From positions 80,953,740 through 81,017,739 of the forward strand of contig JAOWCC010000577.1 in NCBI GenBank assembly GCA_030867875.1: a stretch of 64,000 nt of DNA. Direction: 5' to 3'. This document shows, in pieces, positions 54,100 through 64,000 of this stretch. Position numbers and translations under genes: made by a program. Origin of the DNA: Actinernus sp. WN-2022 (taxonomy: Eukaryota; Cnidaria; Anthozoa; Actiniaria; Actinernidae). The notes under the pieces are model-generated. The model saw only the letters and a list, made by a program, of their open reading frames with translations, was not told the DNA's origin and did no database searches. Within the stretch, counting starts at the first letter, position 1, and the number at the start of each line of letters is the position of its first letter.

Positions 54100-54752
54100 C
54101 CAGATCTTAACAGTAGGTAAGTTGCATTCGTTAGAATACAGAAGATATGGACAAGCACTTATTCTACTTTTGACTGAATGATTAAAGGAAAATGGTCCTA
54201 GATATATTGCTAACATTTTTTCAAGCTCGTCAATCTAATACAGTTTAAGGAGTGGTGGGTACAATCTTGTCCAATTAACCAGCTTACCGAATAGTTGCTA
54301 TTGCTATAATTCATATACCTACCTACTATCTCATCTATGGAACAAACTACCTACATCCATCAAGAATACCAACACAATCAAGGAATTTCGTTATTTGATT
54401 TTAGTAATTTAAAGTTCAGTTGCAAATGCAATTACTGCCTCATGTAAATTTATTATAATAGAATCGTCTTTGGGCTGGGCTAGGGCTAGGTCGAGTGCTG
54501 GTTAGCCTCGAGTGGGTCGGGCAACAGGGCCTATATATATTATATTATATTCTTAGATTATTTGTAAATGTTCATATTGTAATTTAGATATTATTAGTCT
54601 TTTTATGTATCTTATGGTTATAGTTATTATTGTTTTTAATTCTTTGCCTTTTTGTTGTTGGACGTTTCAAACATGAGCCTCTAGCTCGGATGTAAGGGTA
54701 ACCTTATGCCACGTTTTCGACATTGATAACTTGTATTGTATTGTATTTGCTG
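54100..54752 (+). pseudogene. 5'-truncated LINE fragment with RT C-terminus and 3' UTR
   Basis: Plus strand: RRYGQALILLLTE and KENGPRYIANIF in one frame, then SHLWNKLPTSIKNTNTIKEF before a stop, the usual end of jockey-type ORF2 (LWN.LP..I......F). The 3' UTR ends ACATGAGCCTCTAGCTCG ... TTGTATTGTATTG, shared with 42060-42540. Confidence 0.65.
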
Positions 54753-55170
54753 TCCACTTATGCACAGATGACGTCACAACGTAAGGAGAACAAAGTAGTA
54801 CCGTAAGTACGTAACTGATGTTATTTTCACGTTGTGACGTCATTTGTGCATCTATAAGAGGACAGACCCCTGGCAAAATGAAATATTTGTTTTATACGAT
54901 AATTAGCGAACACCCTCAACAACGAGCACGCGCGTGACCTTTTGACGTCATCTGTGTATCTGTACTCTAATAGATCATGGCCAGTATCGACCAATCAGAG
55001 CGCGCGTTTCTCCCTGTTTATTGTATAACATTGGAAACGAAAGCATGCAAATAGATTAACAGTGGTTATGATTTGCTCTCCGCGCCGCGCCGAGCTGCGC
55101 TGTTACTTTATGTTATCAATAATATTTGTAATGTGAAGTTTCATGGTTTCAAGAGAAAAATATCGCTCAC

Positions 55171-55283
55171 ATTGAATGTCCTCCACAGCTCCTCTGAATA
55201 ATGCTCATTTTCCTTGATTCAGGGCCGTAATCTCCTCTGCCATCAAAACCAACACCGATGAACGCAGCTCCGTCTATCATATT
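55171..55283 (-). CDS. Exon 3: MACPF N-terminal strand
   Basis: Acceptor TTGCACTTTTCTGAACAG, donor TTCAAT|GTGAGC; 113 nt starting in phase 0 and leaving two bases. The frame reads NMIDGAAFIGVGFDGRGDYG, PESRKMSIIQRSCGGHS. G-x-G-F-D-G-R-G-x-Y...S-R..SII-Q-R-x-C is a block at the start of cnidarian MACPF proteins, from memory. Confidence 0.7.
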
Positions 55284-55377
55284 CTGTTCAGAAAAGTGCA
55301 AGTTACTAATACAGAACATAATTCATTCATTCAATTTCATTGTCTAAACAACACATAACAAACAATTAATTAACTTA

Positions 55378-55560
55378 GGTGCAGGTGTGTGACGCAATGG
55401 ATTAGTGCACGACAGGTTGAACCTGCGGCCACGAATACGATTCGGCCAGCTCCGAGAGATCTAACATGGAAGGGGTAAAGTTCTTTCCACCGTCTTCCGC
55501 CTGGAATAAATGTCTGTTAGCCTGATGGGGTTACCGACGTTAAATAAAGATACATTATTT
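55378..55560 (+). mobile_element. SINE fragment
   Basis: GTGACGCAATGGATTAGTGC is A-box-like; the 3' part CCTGATGGGGTTACCGACGT then TAAATAAAGA matches the tail of the SINE at 36968. Confidence 0.45.
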
Positions 55561-56385
55561 TCTTTATCTTTAATGTGTTTAGAGCCTTTACAACTGCCTT
55601 TATTTGTATTCGAAAGACATAACATCCCTCTACTGGATACTTGTTGCTGGATATTTATTTATCGCTCCTTCAAAGGGCTTTTCATCAATATCTACCGCAT
55701 CGTTCTTAATAGAATCCTTTTCGTACACACGTTTAGCTTTATTATGTAGGTTACATCTTTTCGAGCAACCAGAACACGCCTCTCTGGAAGTAAGAGTGTA
55801 TAATGATGGGATACCGTATATAATAAATTTTACAACAACCGCCAATTTTCTCGCAATCTGATTGGCTAATTTTCATATGCAATATTTTAACAGACGCGCG
55901 GCCGGCTTTCCGAAGCGGGCTTATAGCTTTGCAGAGATTTGTGAATTCAGGTTGTGTACACATCTGTTCCAAAAATCAAGAAAATGAGGATTTTAAAAGC
56001 ATTTCATCACTGGGAAAAGTTAATCGGTGAGTCAAACTTCCTTGTGTGGTGCCATTTGTCAAAATTCGAGCTCTCTCTCGAGTCGAACCAAAGCATTTTC
56101 GGCTAATTTGTGATCGACTTTGTGACAAGTTCGACCGATCTTTTAGAACTAGAACTGAGAAATGGTCTTGAATTAAATACATAATCTTCTAGTTCGTGAT
56201 TAAAATCTCTTATTCAGGATATTTACATAACGTTCTTAAGTAGAAACAAACAGTTTAGAGTAGCTTAGGTATTTTTCTAGAGTTCGGGAAAGCATAAAGA
56301 CGTGTTTACGTTTTGGACTTTTCGACTCGAAAGGCAGTTTGTAGACACTCATTTGAAGCTAAAAGTGTTTTGTTGTTGTAAAAAA

Positions 56386-56539
56386 CAAATTGAAGTTAGT
56401 TTTTTATGTGTCTGTCCTAATATTGACAATGATTTTCGTCATAACATGGTCAAAATAACTGTGGACAGCTATTTTGACCATGTTATGACGAAAATCATTG
56501 TCAATATTAGGACAGACACAAAAAACTAACTTCAATTTG
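56386..56539. repeat. Near-perfect long hairpin (about 70-bp arms)
   Basis: Left arm 56386-56457 and right arm 56470-56539 are inverse with a single 2-nt bulge (TTTTTTATGTGTCTG against CAGACACAAAAAA). The loop is about 12 nt (ACTGTGGACAGC). The near-identity argues for recent origin or selection. Confidence 0.85.
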
Positions 56540-57042
56540 TTAAGTTGATGATGGTGATGATGATGAACAAGGCACTTTTGACAATTGAATGCCTTATTCT
56601 TAAAGTGTTTTAAAGTTATTTTAAAGTTAGTACGAGAGCTTAGCTTCAACGAAACAAAACCTAAATCCCTATATTCAAACGAACTATAGGCCTATATATT
56701 TACAATTTGACTACTGTAACCGCAATAGACAACGAGAACCAATCACATTGCAGAACGAAAACCAAACAGTTCAACTTACAAATCCTAACGTATCCACGCG
56801 ATTTTCTTCATTCAAAAGACCTAGTCCGCCAAATGTGCCTTTTACCAGATCAAAACTCGAGCAAGTTAAAATGCTGTTGTATTGTGTTTGACACTGGCTC
56901 AAATAACCCTAAGTTGGAATACATTGTTTTCGTTCTGCAATATGATTGGTTCTCGTTGTCTAAATGTCCCGGTTACATGCAGTAATCGCACAGTAAGTAA
57001 GTTTCAAGGTACTCAGACATTCTCGCTTGTTTAGATTCTCAC

Positions 57043-57288
57043 CCTGCACTGTTCAGTTTCTTCGAGGGCGTTAAAGCAAGGATCCCCTTGCTTGTATCCA
57101 GTCCCCCAGCATCCATTCATCGCGACGGTCCCGAGGCCTGCTGGATAGTTGTACGGTTGCGCCGATTCCTTTTCCATTTCACCGTCACCCTTTTCTTGAT
57201 CCTCTATTTGTGCGTCAATGTGATACCCGGCTGGTACAAACATATCTTCGCTCTCCCATCCCTTGTCAGGTAAGATGTCTAGTTTTAT
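57043..57288 (-). CDS. Exon 2: region before the MACPF domain
   Basis: Acceptor ATGTTCCACTTCACAG, donor TGCAG G|GTGAGA; 246 nt, phase 0 at both ends. The frame reads IKLDILPDKGWESEDMFVPA, acidic EDQEKGDGEMEKESAQPYN, then AGLGTVAMNGCWGTGYKQGD and PCFNALEETEQC. It joins exon 1 (ends AAG) and exon 3 (starts AAT) in frame. Three Cys suggest an extracellular segment. No domain recognised. Confidence 0.6.
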
Positions 57289-57411
57289 CTGTGAAGTGGA
57301 ACATGTTATCAATCAAAATTAAGTTTTCTTTTGACTGCAGATCTTCCCTAAAATCCCGTGATTTACTACAAGCTTGCAGACCTCAGCAGTTGGGATACAT
57401 AACTTGTATAG

Positions 57412-57518
57412 TCTTCCGGTTGGCTCAGTGGTCAAGCTCCGGTCAGTCATGTGGGTTCAAAACTCCGGCCGGCCCAACACTCGGGGTCTTTTATTATATG
57501 GACGATAGTGTTTTACTT
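57412..57518 (+). mobile_element. SINE head fragment
   Basis: TTGGCTCAGTGGTCAAGC (A box) and GTGGGTTCAAAACTC (B box), then CCCAACACTCGGGGTCTT, as in the SINE at 36968 (ACCAACACTTAGGGTCTT). Confidence 0.55.
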
Positions 57519-58019
57519 AAGCAATATAACACGCTTTCCATGTCTTTGTTCTCTTCTATAAACACGCGAGATATGTTGGGAGAACAAAGAAAAACTTGAA
57601 AATCACGAGCCGCGTGTTATATTGCTTTTATAAAATAACGAACAGGAAAAGCACGAGAGATAAATCTTACCGGCGCACGCACGATCAGAAGATAAATTCT
57701 CCTAAATGTAGCAGTCGTCAGAAATCGACCGACGGTGCGTTTGCACAGCGCGGGAAATCCCCCGATACAGAATTGAGAGAAACGAAGGAATGCTCTGTGT
57801 CCTCTGATCTGTGTCAGTGTGTGGCTCTATTTTTAAAACATCTGCTTCAACATTCCTCGAAAAGAATAACTCGGAATTCAAGACATGCTTTCCCGGAAAT
57901 TTAAGGCGTAAGGCATTTAAGGAGTGGATGACTTGAACTGCATGGGTGTTTTTGCCGCTGAATGACAGAATGTACATGAGGAAACATGATTCCCCTGTTG
58001 AACTTTGAAGCAGGTTTTA

Positions 58020-58938
58020 GGCCCTGTTTACATGAAAGAAGGGTGCCCCTACTAGGTAGGGGCACTCTACCTGGTAGGGTTGAAGATATTGCCATTTCAC
58101 ATGCATTGTTTTCAACAGTGTAGGGGCACCCTACCTAGTAGGGTCAGAAGTCAGCGCCAGTTCACATGCGAAATGTTACCCCTAGCTGTTCATGTCTTTG
58201 ATACTTGGTGTTGGCTCCGTAACTTGTGCTGGGCCAAAATCGCAAGCATAGTCATGCATCTGCGTACTTCAGTATACATGCTCGCCAGATCGGCTTCAAA
58301 ATCGATTCCTCTAAAATCACACGTAGTTTTGTACTCTTTTGTGTATTTTAAAAGAACTTCAACCTTCTCAGTGGTCCATGAAAACTTCTTTGTAGTCTTT
58401 GCCTTCTTTGTAGTCGATTTTTTTGGCCGGCTGCGAGCCATAGTCGTTCGGGTTGTTGTGTAGACTCGCCGCCATGATTGATATTCTCCGTCTCATTTTC
58501 TTCGCAAAACACCATTTCTATCGGACTTGAATCTTCCAAGGACAAGCTGTTACTTTCTTCTACGGGTTCAGACCCTTCTGGTTGAGATTGCATGAGTTTA
58601 TCTAGCTGATGTCGTCGCAAAAACTCGCCTGATTTATACCCGGGCGAAGCCATGCTCGATTATAAATTTTCGCGCGCTTGTGACAGTAACCCGAGAACAC
58701 ACAAACTGAACCCTACACCCTAGGGACAACCCTATCTTGAGCTTTCACATGGGCTTATGTAAACAAAACTTGGCCCTACTAGGTAGGGTTTCCCTACCCC
58801 TGAGGTAGGGAAACCCTACCCCTAGGGGCACCCTACCTCACATGTAAAACAAACCGTGTAATACAAAGGAGAAGGGAAACTCTACTAGGTAGGGAAACCT
58901 TACTAGGTAGGGGCACCCTCCCTCATGTAAACAGGCCC
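58020..58938 (-). mobile_element. PIF/Harbinger-like element, 919 bp, nested
   Basis: Ends GGCCCTGTTTACATGA and TCATGTAAACAGGCCC, flanked by TTA on both sides (58017-58019, 58939-58941). The other two copies of the host repeat give the empty site. Both subterminal regions are packed with CCTACTAGGTAGGG palindromes. It carries a Myb/SANT-like remnant and no DDE transposase. Confidence 0.8.
58190..58653 (-). pseudogene. Myb/SANT-like protein of the Harbinger element, frame-broken
   Basis: ATG at 58653 starts MASPGYKSGEFLRRHQLDKL and runs in an acidic frame; from about 58441 another frame reads MARSRPKKSTTKKAKTTKKF then SWTTEKVEVLLKYTKEYKTT. W-T-x-E-x-x-x-x-L is the first helix of a Myb/SANT domain, the second protein that PIF/Harbinger elements encode. 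Frames overlap out of phase and the domain is cut short, so I call it a pseudogene. Confidence 0.55.
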
Positions 58939-59775
58939 TTAGTTGAATTAACTTTTATTTTCGCCAAACTCACTGGAAAGATCTAGCTGTTGGAACCTTC
59001 CTTCCAATGAGATGAGGCTAAGAGTGCAAGGGAAAAGCTCATTTTGTTCTGTGAAAAAATCAACAAAATATCAACTTCACAACTGTCGCACGTGAGTTTG
59101 CAAAATTCATGTAGACTTGTAGTTGTTCATAAAATGGCAAGGAGAAAGCTAAAAACTGAATTATATAAGACCAAGCAGGGTGAATGATAACAATTGGCCT
59201 TATATGAAGGCTTATTATTTCGTGACTTCGTCGCCGACAAAATGTCGGACTTGAACATTAAGCGTATACGTATATGTCCTTTTAGTTTTAGTTTGGGATA
59301 AAAAAAGACAGAGTAAAAAGATTGAAAGAATGTTGCCTTGCTTTTCCCTCTCGTCTACTCTAGTCTCTAGCTCGATCCCTCACTCTATTCGTCTATAAGG
59401 AGGTTGTTTAAAAACTAGAGTTGTTAGCCGTTTGTGCATGTCTTTTAGTTTTACCGTACGAAATAAGTTAAACGAAAAGTGATTTTGACTTTTGTTTGTT
59501 GGATCCGCGAATACAAATATATTGGCCGGAAGGCGGGATGGTTAGCAAATTTGATAACTTCGTCGGTTGGCTGTATTTTTGTTAAATATATCTGTCGGTT
59601 TTGCTGATTACAATCATATTGAAAGTCAACGTTTGGTGAATACATTCTTCCTTGTCGTTTGCCATTTTTATTTCATTCACAATCGCGTGCCAGCGAATTT
59701 CCATGTCTATGGACTCTCATATAAACACGGCTTTCAGCCAATCAGCGCGCGAGTTTCACCTGGGTTATTTTATAA

Positions 59776-61070
59776 TGAGAAATAAACCACTCATATAATT
59801 CATACGAACTACATCTGGGTACTGAGTAGCGTATTTTCCATATCCTCACTAGTGAAAATATCGATGACGTCACGTTCGCCACCTTTTGTACTACAAAGAT
59901 GGCGGCAGGTTTGTGAAAATCACAGCCGGAGGAAGATGTAAATAGCTTAAATAAGTTGCATGACAATGAATATTCCGAGAACAAAAAACCAAATACGATC
60001 TAAAAAATTTCTCGACTGCAACGAAGAGACAAGAAAACCAGATGAAACTGGACGGTCCCAGAACAGCTTAGAACGATTACGAAGAACTCTGTATTGACAG
60101 TGAGTAAAATGAATAGATAAGAGTTCTTACAGCAGTTTAATTGTCCATATAATAAAAAGAAAATTACTCGGTGGTTTGAAGATATGAATATCCTCTATAA
60201 AATAACTGAGTTGAAAAGGACGTAAAACTGTAGGAAGATTACTGAGCTAAATGTTAGTGGTAAACGTGTTGCCCTCTATAAATAGTGTCATTACATCAAC
60301 AATCATACGCAGATATTTGTAGCGAGAGTCCGGAAACTGTTGTTAGATCTCGTATTGCAATGATGTGAGAACACAGATATCTATAACTCCTCTTTTCAAT
60401 AATTATGACCATCAAATGTATATCAATTTACATCACAATATTTATGTGATGAGTGGATGGTTTCATGTTTTTGGTGTTAACGCCAAAAAAATATGATGAC
60501 ACTTGAACGTTTGTGCGTGCAATATAAACAACATTTAGACTTAAAATCGTATAAACTCTTTCTCTATCTCGTTTCAATCTACTCTTTAAGGGGTAATTAC
60601 GTACAGTTGAATCAAGAGAGAAAGGGTGAAATTTGAGGATGGAATGAAGGAGGAAAAAGGGAATTAATATGCACGAAATTTCTTGGATATCCACTCGAGA
60701 GCACATTGGGTTGATAACAGACAAATTTGGTACCCATCTATAAATAATTATTAACAAAAAATTAAATTCTTCATGAAATATTAATTTGCCCCTATTTCTC
60801 ACCCAATCCACTCAATTCGCCCAACATTCTTTCACAAACTCTCCTATTAAAATCTTCAAACAATTGTAACAACTTTATGGGTCTTTGGTTTACAGGACTA
60901 AAAATACATTTTTGGATTGTTTCAAATCTTGAAGAGAGTACGAAAACTGCTGAAACGTATCAAAAACGTAGAATTTACTGCATTTATATATTTTAGCATT
61001 TAACGTAATGCCCCATGTATTTAAGGTAGACAGTCGGCTTCAGAGTGACTGTAATGTGGTCATTTATGCA
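59776..61070. other. Intron, no gene seen
   Basis: AT-rich sequence between exons 2 and 1. Short frames only. Confidence 0.4.
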
Positions 61071-61116
61071 ACTTGAATGTATATCACAAAAGCAGTTCTG
61101 AGATTTGAGCCTTTAC

Positions 61117-61316
61117 CTTTTTCTTGAGAAATTCAGATGCTTTATCCGACTGTTCCTCCCATGTTTCCAGTTGCTTATCAATGAGTTTCCCCGCCACCTC
61201 GATGCCTTTCTCGAGCGCCACTGCCTGAACTTGTTTATTTCCCGCCAAACTTGCGATCGCAGCTACTGGTAAGACTCGTTTGGACCCAGGCACAGTGACG
61301 TCATCACGAGAAGATA
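61117..61316 (-). CDS. Exon 1 (first visible): helical N-terminal segment
   Basis: Donor AAAAAG|GTAAAG at 61117 ends in phase 0 and joins exon 2. The frame reads VPGSKRVLPVAAIASLAGNK, VQAVALEKGIEVAGKLIDKQ and LETWEEQSDKASEFLKKK, an amphipathic helix. There is no in-frame ATG here and the acceptor (AAACAAACACAG ending at 61317) lacks a pyrimidine tract, so the true start is upstream or the exon is wrongly bounded. No signal peptide is visible. Confidence 0.4.
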
Positions 61317-61373
61317 CTGTGTTTGTTTTCTTTTTAATTGGTGTTTGGATAACTTAACAGAAACAAGGAAGAT

Positions 61374-61392
61374 TAATAATAATAATAATTTG
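61374..61392 (+). repeat. AAT microsatellite
   Basis: Six units of AAT. Confidence 0.8.
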
Positions 61393-61599
61393 TTTATTTA
61401 CGCCTCTTGCAGTTAAAGTACTGAATTACAGGCGAGTTCAGATCACAGTAACTAACGATTGCAATAATATTAATATAGATTTAAATAGTTATCGATAGAC
61501 ACTAATGGTACGATGGTATCAATATATGTATATTAAATCATTCTTGAAAAGTTCATACAAAAAAGCAACCACACCAACTATTTGGCTGATGCATATTTA

Positions 61600-61800
61600 T
61601 GATAACGAAGCTCCTGAAGCGGTCGGTTGAAGTTACCTTTTGATAAGAGGACGAATTAGTTGATCTGCGGGAGTACCGAGAGTTAGGTGGAGTGACTCTA
61701 AAGCGGATTAAGTTACAGACAGGATTACGACCCCAAAAGCTCCAAGCTTTAAACTTTATCGTGGTTAAATAAAGGTCATTGGTTGATTAATTGATTGACT
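61600..61800 (+). mobile_element. LINE/SINE 3' end
   Basis: TTAAATAAAGGTCATTGGTTG followed by ATTGATTG-type repeats; same type of end as at 7600-7730. Confidence 0.45.
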
Positions 61801-62185
61801 AGGCTTAATTAATGGTCGTTATAAACGTGTTGCAGGCTACCATCCGCCTCTCTAAAGCTTCGTTTTATGCGATGTTGGGGAGTATTATAGCTAAGGCCCG
61901 CTTTTGTATATTCTCTAAGGAGGCAGGTAGCATACTCTATACAGCAGAGGCATACTCTGGTGTAGATCTCACAAGTGAGCAGTATACAGTGACAAGAGCC
62001 CATAACCAAGAGGGTCCATAACTCTTATATAGATGCTACGGCGTTTTCACAAGTTGGACTATTTTTAGATTCTTTTTGCGGCCAATTAGTGGGTTACACC
62101 AGTGGCGGAACAAAATATGCCTCATTAGCTTCTTTTGTTATACCAACAACACGTCTGATACGCTTTTGTGATTTTATTCCCTTAG

Positions 62186-64000
62186 GAATACATACATACA
62201 TACATACATATAACTTTATTTCCGTACGCTAGCCACTACAACAGTAAGCTGGTTTCCACGTGGGGCGTAACAATAAATATATGTACAGATTAAAAACATA
62301 TATTGATAAAAATCAGTAAAAAATCTGCTATCAGCATAACTCAGTAACAGGAACAGACACTCCTCTTGAATTGCCGTAAAGATTTGGCTCTTTTAGCCTC
62401 ATCTGGCAGGTTATTCCAAAGCATAGCACCACTGTATTTGAAGCTTCGCTTGAGGAAATTTGTACGCGGTCTTGGAAGTGCTAGATCAGTTTCAGAGTTT
62501 CTTAGCTGATAGCGTTTATCGCAGTCACTTGTTTTAATAAAAGAGTTTCTCAAATATGGTGCGGATTGTTCATTTAAGATTTTATAGATTAAAATAGATT
62601 TCATTTGATTACGTCTGGCTTGGAGCGTTTTCCATTCTAATTTAGCAAGTATATCAACGGATCTTGTGTCGTAATTCGTGCCTGTAATTACCCTAGCGGC
62701 TCGAGATTGAACTCTTTGCAATTTGTCTTTTAGCGTCTTGCCGCAAGTATCCCATAGTGGGCAACAATAGTCGAAGTAAGGTTGTACAAGTGATTTGTAA
62801 ATTACTTCGAGTGAATCGGTGGGGACAAATGGCTTAATACGCTTTATGGCACCTATACCAGCACTTGCCTTTTTACATATCTTATTTATTTGATTTTCAA
62901 AACTAAGTTTTTCATCGATTTCAATCCCTAGGCAGGTATGTGAGTCTACTCGCAATACCTTGTTATTGTCTATGGAGATATTGTTTGGCTGGCTTTTGGT
63001 TTTATTATTTAAGTTATAGGTCGATCCAATTATCATTAGTTTGGTTTTGGAGGGGTGATACTGGAGCTTATTCACTACAAGCCAGTCACATATGTTATCC
63101 AAGTCAGAATTAATATTCGATGTAAGTTTGTCCATATCAGGGGCTGATGCAAAAATCTGGGTATCATCTGCATATATACATGGGGTAGTAAAATTAAGGC
63201 AATTTGATAAATCATTGATATAAAGTAGAAATAACAAGGGTCCTAGGATCGAGCCTTGTGGGACACCACAAATTATCTCTTTCGTGGAGGATAAATGACC
63301 ATTTACTAAACATTGCTGTTGTCTATTAGTTAAATAGGAATCGAACCATTTTTGGCCAAGGCCCGAAACACCATAAAACTCCAATTTGTCAAGTAAAATG
63401 GAATGGTTAATTGAATCAAATGCTTTTCGAATATCAATAAATACTACTCCCGTTAATAAACCATTATCCATACTTTCGTACAGTGTATCGCACATTTGGA
63501 TCAGAGCTGTGACTGTTGAATGAAGTGGACGAAACCCAGATTGGAATTTAGAAAGCATGGAGTTATCAAGTAGATAGCCGTATAGCTGTCTGAAAACTTC
63601 TTTTTCAAACACTTTACTGATTATTGGTAAGATAGATATAGGGCGATAATTTCCAGTTTGACGCCGGTCGTCAGCTTTGAATATTGGATTCACGCGTGCT
63701 CTTTTCCATTCTTCAACAAAAAAAACAGTAGAGAGTGATAGATTAAATATAAACGTTAACGATGGTGCTATTGTTTCCGCGGCAATCTTGAGTACGTTGG
63801 CCGGAATGTTATCAAGGCCAGTACTTTTGGAAGTATTCAGCTGTTTCAACGTAAGCAAAACATTATCCACTGGTATTTCAGAAAACTTAAATGGTGCGTC
63901 GATATCCGGCTTGTGGCCAAGATAAGTGTTTATGTTGTTTGTTGACTGAGTGGTTAATTCGGCAGCCAAATTTGGGCCAATGTTTATGAAAAAGTCATTA
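62186..64000 (-). mobile_element. Jockey-superfamily non-LTR element, runs off the window
   Basis: 3' end at about 62186 with a CATA/TATG microsatellite (62190-62210), a 3' UTR of about 130 bp, then coding sequence to the window edge. Confidence 0.75.
62341..64000 (-). CDS. Reverse transcriptase of non-LTR element (5' part outside window)
   Basis: Uninterrupted frame of more than 550 codons from the edge to 62341. It reads NDFFINIGPN and LKQLNTSKSTGLDNIPANVL (pre-RT), NYRPISILPIISKVFEKEVF, SGFRPLHSTVTALIQM, FIDIRKAFDSINHSILLDKL, ICGVPQGSILGPLLFLLYIN and CIYADDTQIFAS (catalytic YADD), then the C-terminal zone (WDTCGKTLKDKLQRVQSRAA, MLWNNLPDEAK). All RT blocks are present without a stop, which marks a young and perhaps active lineage. 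The endonuclease would lie beyond the window. Clade (CR1, Daphne, Rex1) is not settled. Confidence 0.8.
   Translation of the reverse strand, partial: NDFFINIGPNLAAELTTQSTNNINTYLGHKPDIDAPFKFSEIPVDNVLLTLKQLNTSKSTGLDNIPANVLKIAAETIAPSLTFIFNLSLSTVFFVEEWKRARVNPIFKADDRRQTGNYRPISILPIISKVFEKEVFRQLYGYLLDNSMLSKFQSGFRPLHSTVTALIQMCDTLYESMDNGLLTGVVFIDIRKAFDSINHSILLDKLEFYGVSGLGQKWFDSYLTNRQQQCLVNGHLSSTKEIICGVPQGSILGPLLFLLYINDLSNCLNFTTPCIYADDTQIFASAPDMDKLTSNINSDLDNICDWLVVNKLQYHPSKTKLMIIGSTYNLNNKTKSQPNNISIDNNKVLRVDSHTCLGIEIDEKLSFENQINKICKKASAGIGAIKRIKPFVPTDSLEVIYKSLVQPYFDYCCPLWDTCGKTLKDKLQRVQSRAARVITGTNYDTRSVDILAKLEWKTLQARRNQMKSILIYKILNEQSAPYLRNSFIKTSDCDKRYQLRNSETDLALPRPRTNFLKRSFKYSGAMLWNNLPDEAKRAKSLRQFKRSVCSCY

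Larger units (their letters stand above)
57519..59775 (+). mobile_element. Composite dispersed repeat, copy 3
   Basis: Starts ACTTAAGCAATATAACACG; a GCAATATAACACG / CGTGTTATATTGC pair bounds the first 110 bp. The body matches copies 1 and 2, and the end is CAGCGCGCGAGTTTCACCTG then GGTTATTTTATAAT. A Harbinger-type element is inserted at 58020-58938. Confidence 0.75.
18331..61316 (-). other. Multi-exon MACPF / FAMeT-like / pentraxin gene (possibly two genes)
   Basis: At least 14 exons on the minus strand are listed separately. Junction phases agree for exons 1-8 and for 9-14. The single mismatch is between exon 8 (ends with two bases of a codon) and exon 9 (open frame needs an incoming single base), so an exon is unseen in 40500-42670 or two genes abut there. 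Domain order: helical N-terminus, MACPF, post-MACPF segment, linker, FAMeT-like, Cys-rich, pentraxin. MACPF proteins insert beta-hairpins to form pores; pentraxins bind ligands with Ca2+; both act outside cells in immunity, predation or defence. The 5' end is incomplete: no in-frame ATG or signal peptide was found in exon 1. Confidence 0.6.

Noticed and set aside
57210..57599. 129-codon plus-strand frame
   Set aside because: It lies across exon 2 (antisense), a SINE head and the start of a dispersed repeat.

Overview
The window looks like nuclear DNA of an invertebrate animal, most likely a cnidarian and perhaps an anthozoan. The grounds are long AT-rich introns with GT/AG junctions, a secreted-type MACPF/pentraxin gene, and very dense, diverse transposons (non-LTR retrotransposons, tRNA-derived SINEs, a Polinton-like element, hAT, PIF/Harbinger-like and many foldback MITEs). 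No species can be named from the sequence alone.

Region A (1-4560) is compact and GC-richer, with a virus-like layout. A plus-strand spliced gene has tiny leader exons followed by three tandem, mutually similar terminal exons. Each terminal exon has its own polypyrimidine tract, AG acceptor, RING-like Cys pattern and stop codon. Two compact minus-strand CDSs follow, one of them with a GRF-type zinc finger and a Pro/Gly-rich tail. A SINE lies between them, and the region ends in short GC-rich repeats and a perfect 23-bp hairpin.

Region B (5130-13411) is an 8.3-kb Polinton/adintovirus-like element with long terminal inverted repeats (5'-AG...CT-3') and a 5-bp flanking repeat. It keeps a broken protein-primed-type DNA polymerase B, a broken structural-like gene, a two-TM protein with a frameshift, an apparently intact TFIIB-like factor, a small zinc protein and a probable frameshifted conserved gene. 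A shared TATA...TATATCACA motif sits just upstream of several starts. Integrase, major capsid, ATPase and protease are not seen, so the copy is defective.

Region C (18331 to about 61316, minus strand) is a long host gene, or two adjacent genes, built from at least 14 exons. In transcript order the exons encode a helical N-terminal segment, a MACPF/perforin-type domain with the WGTHY...GG signature, a C-terminal segment, a Gly-Ala/Pro linker, a farnesoic-acid-O-methyltransferase-like (FAMeT) domain, a Cys-rich segment and a C-terminal pentraxin/LamG-like domain ending in a stop. Exon phases agree at every junction I could test except one, between exons 8 and 9. A protein of this plan would be an extracellular, immune-type effector that couples recognition modules to a pore-forming module.

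The introns of region C and the flanks hold the mobile DNA: a hAT element with a nearly full-length transposase, two non-LTR elements with long open RT frames, several decayed LINE copies, SINEs whose 3' stem-loop matches one of the LINEs, three copies of a composite dispersed repeat (two with nested insertions), a 37-bp satellite-like array and long hairpins.
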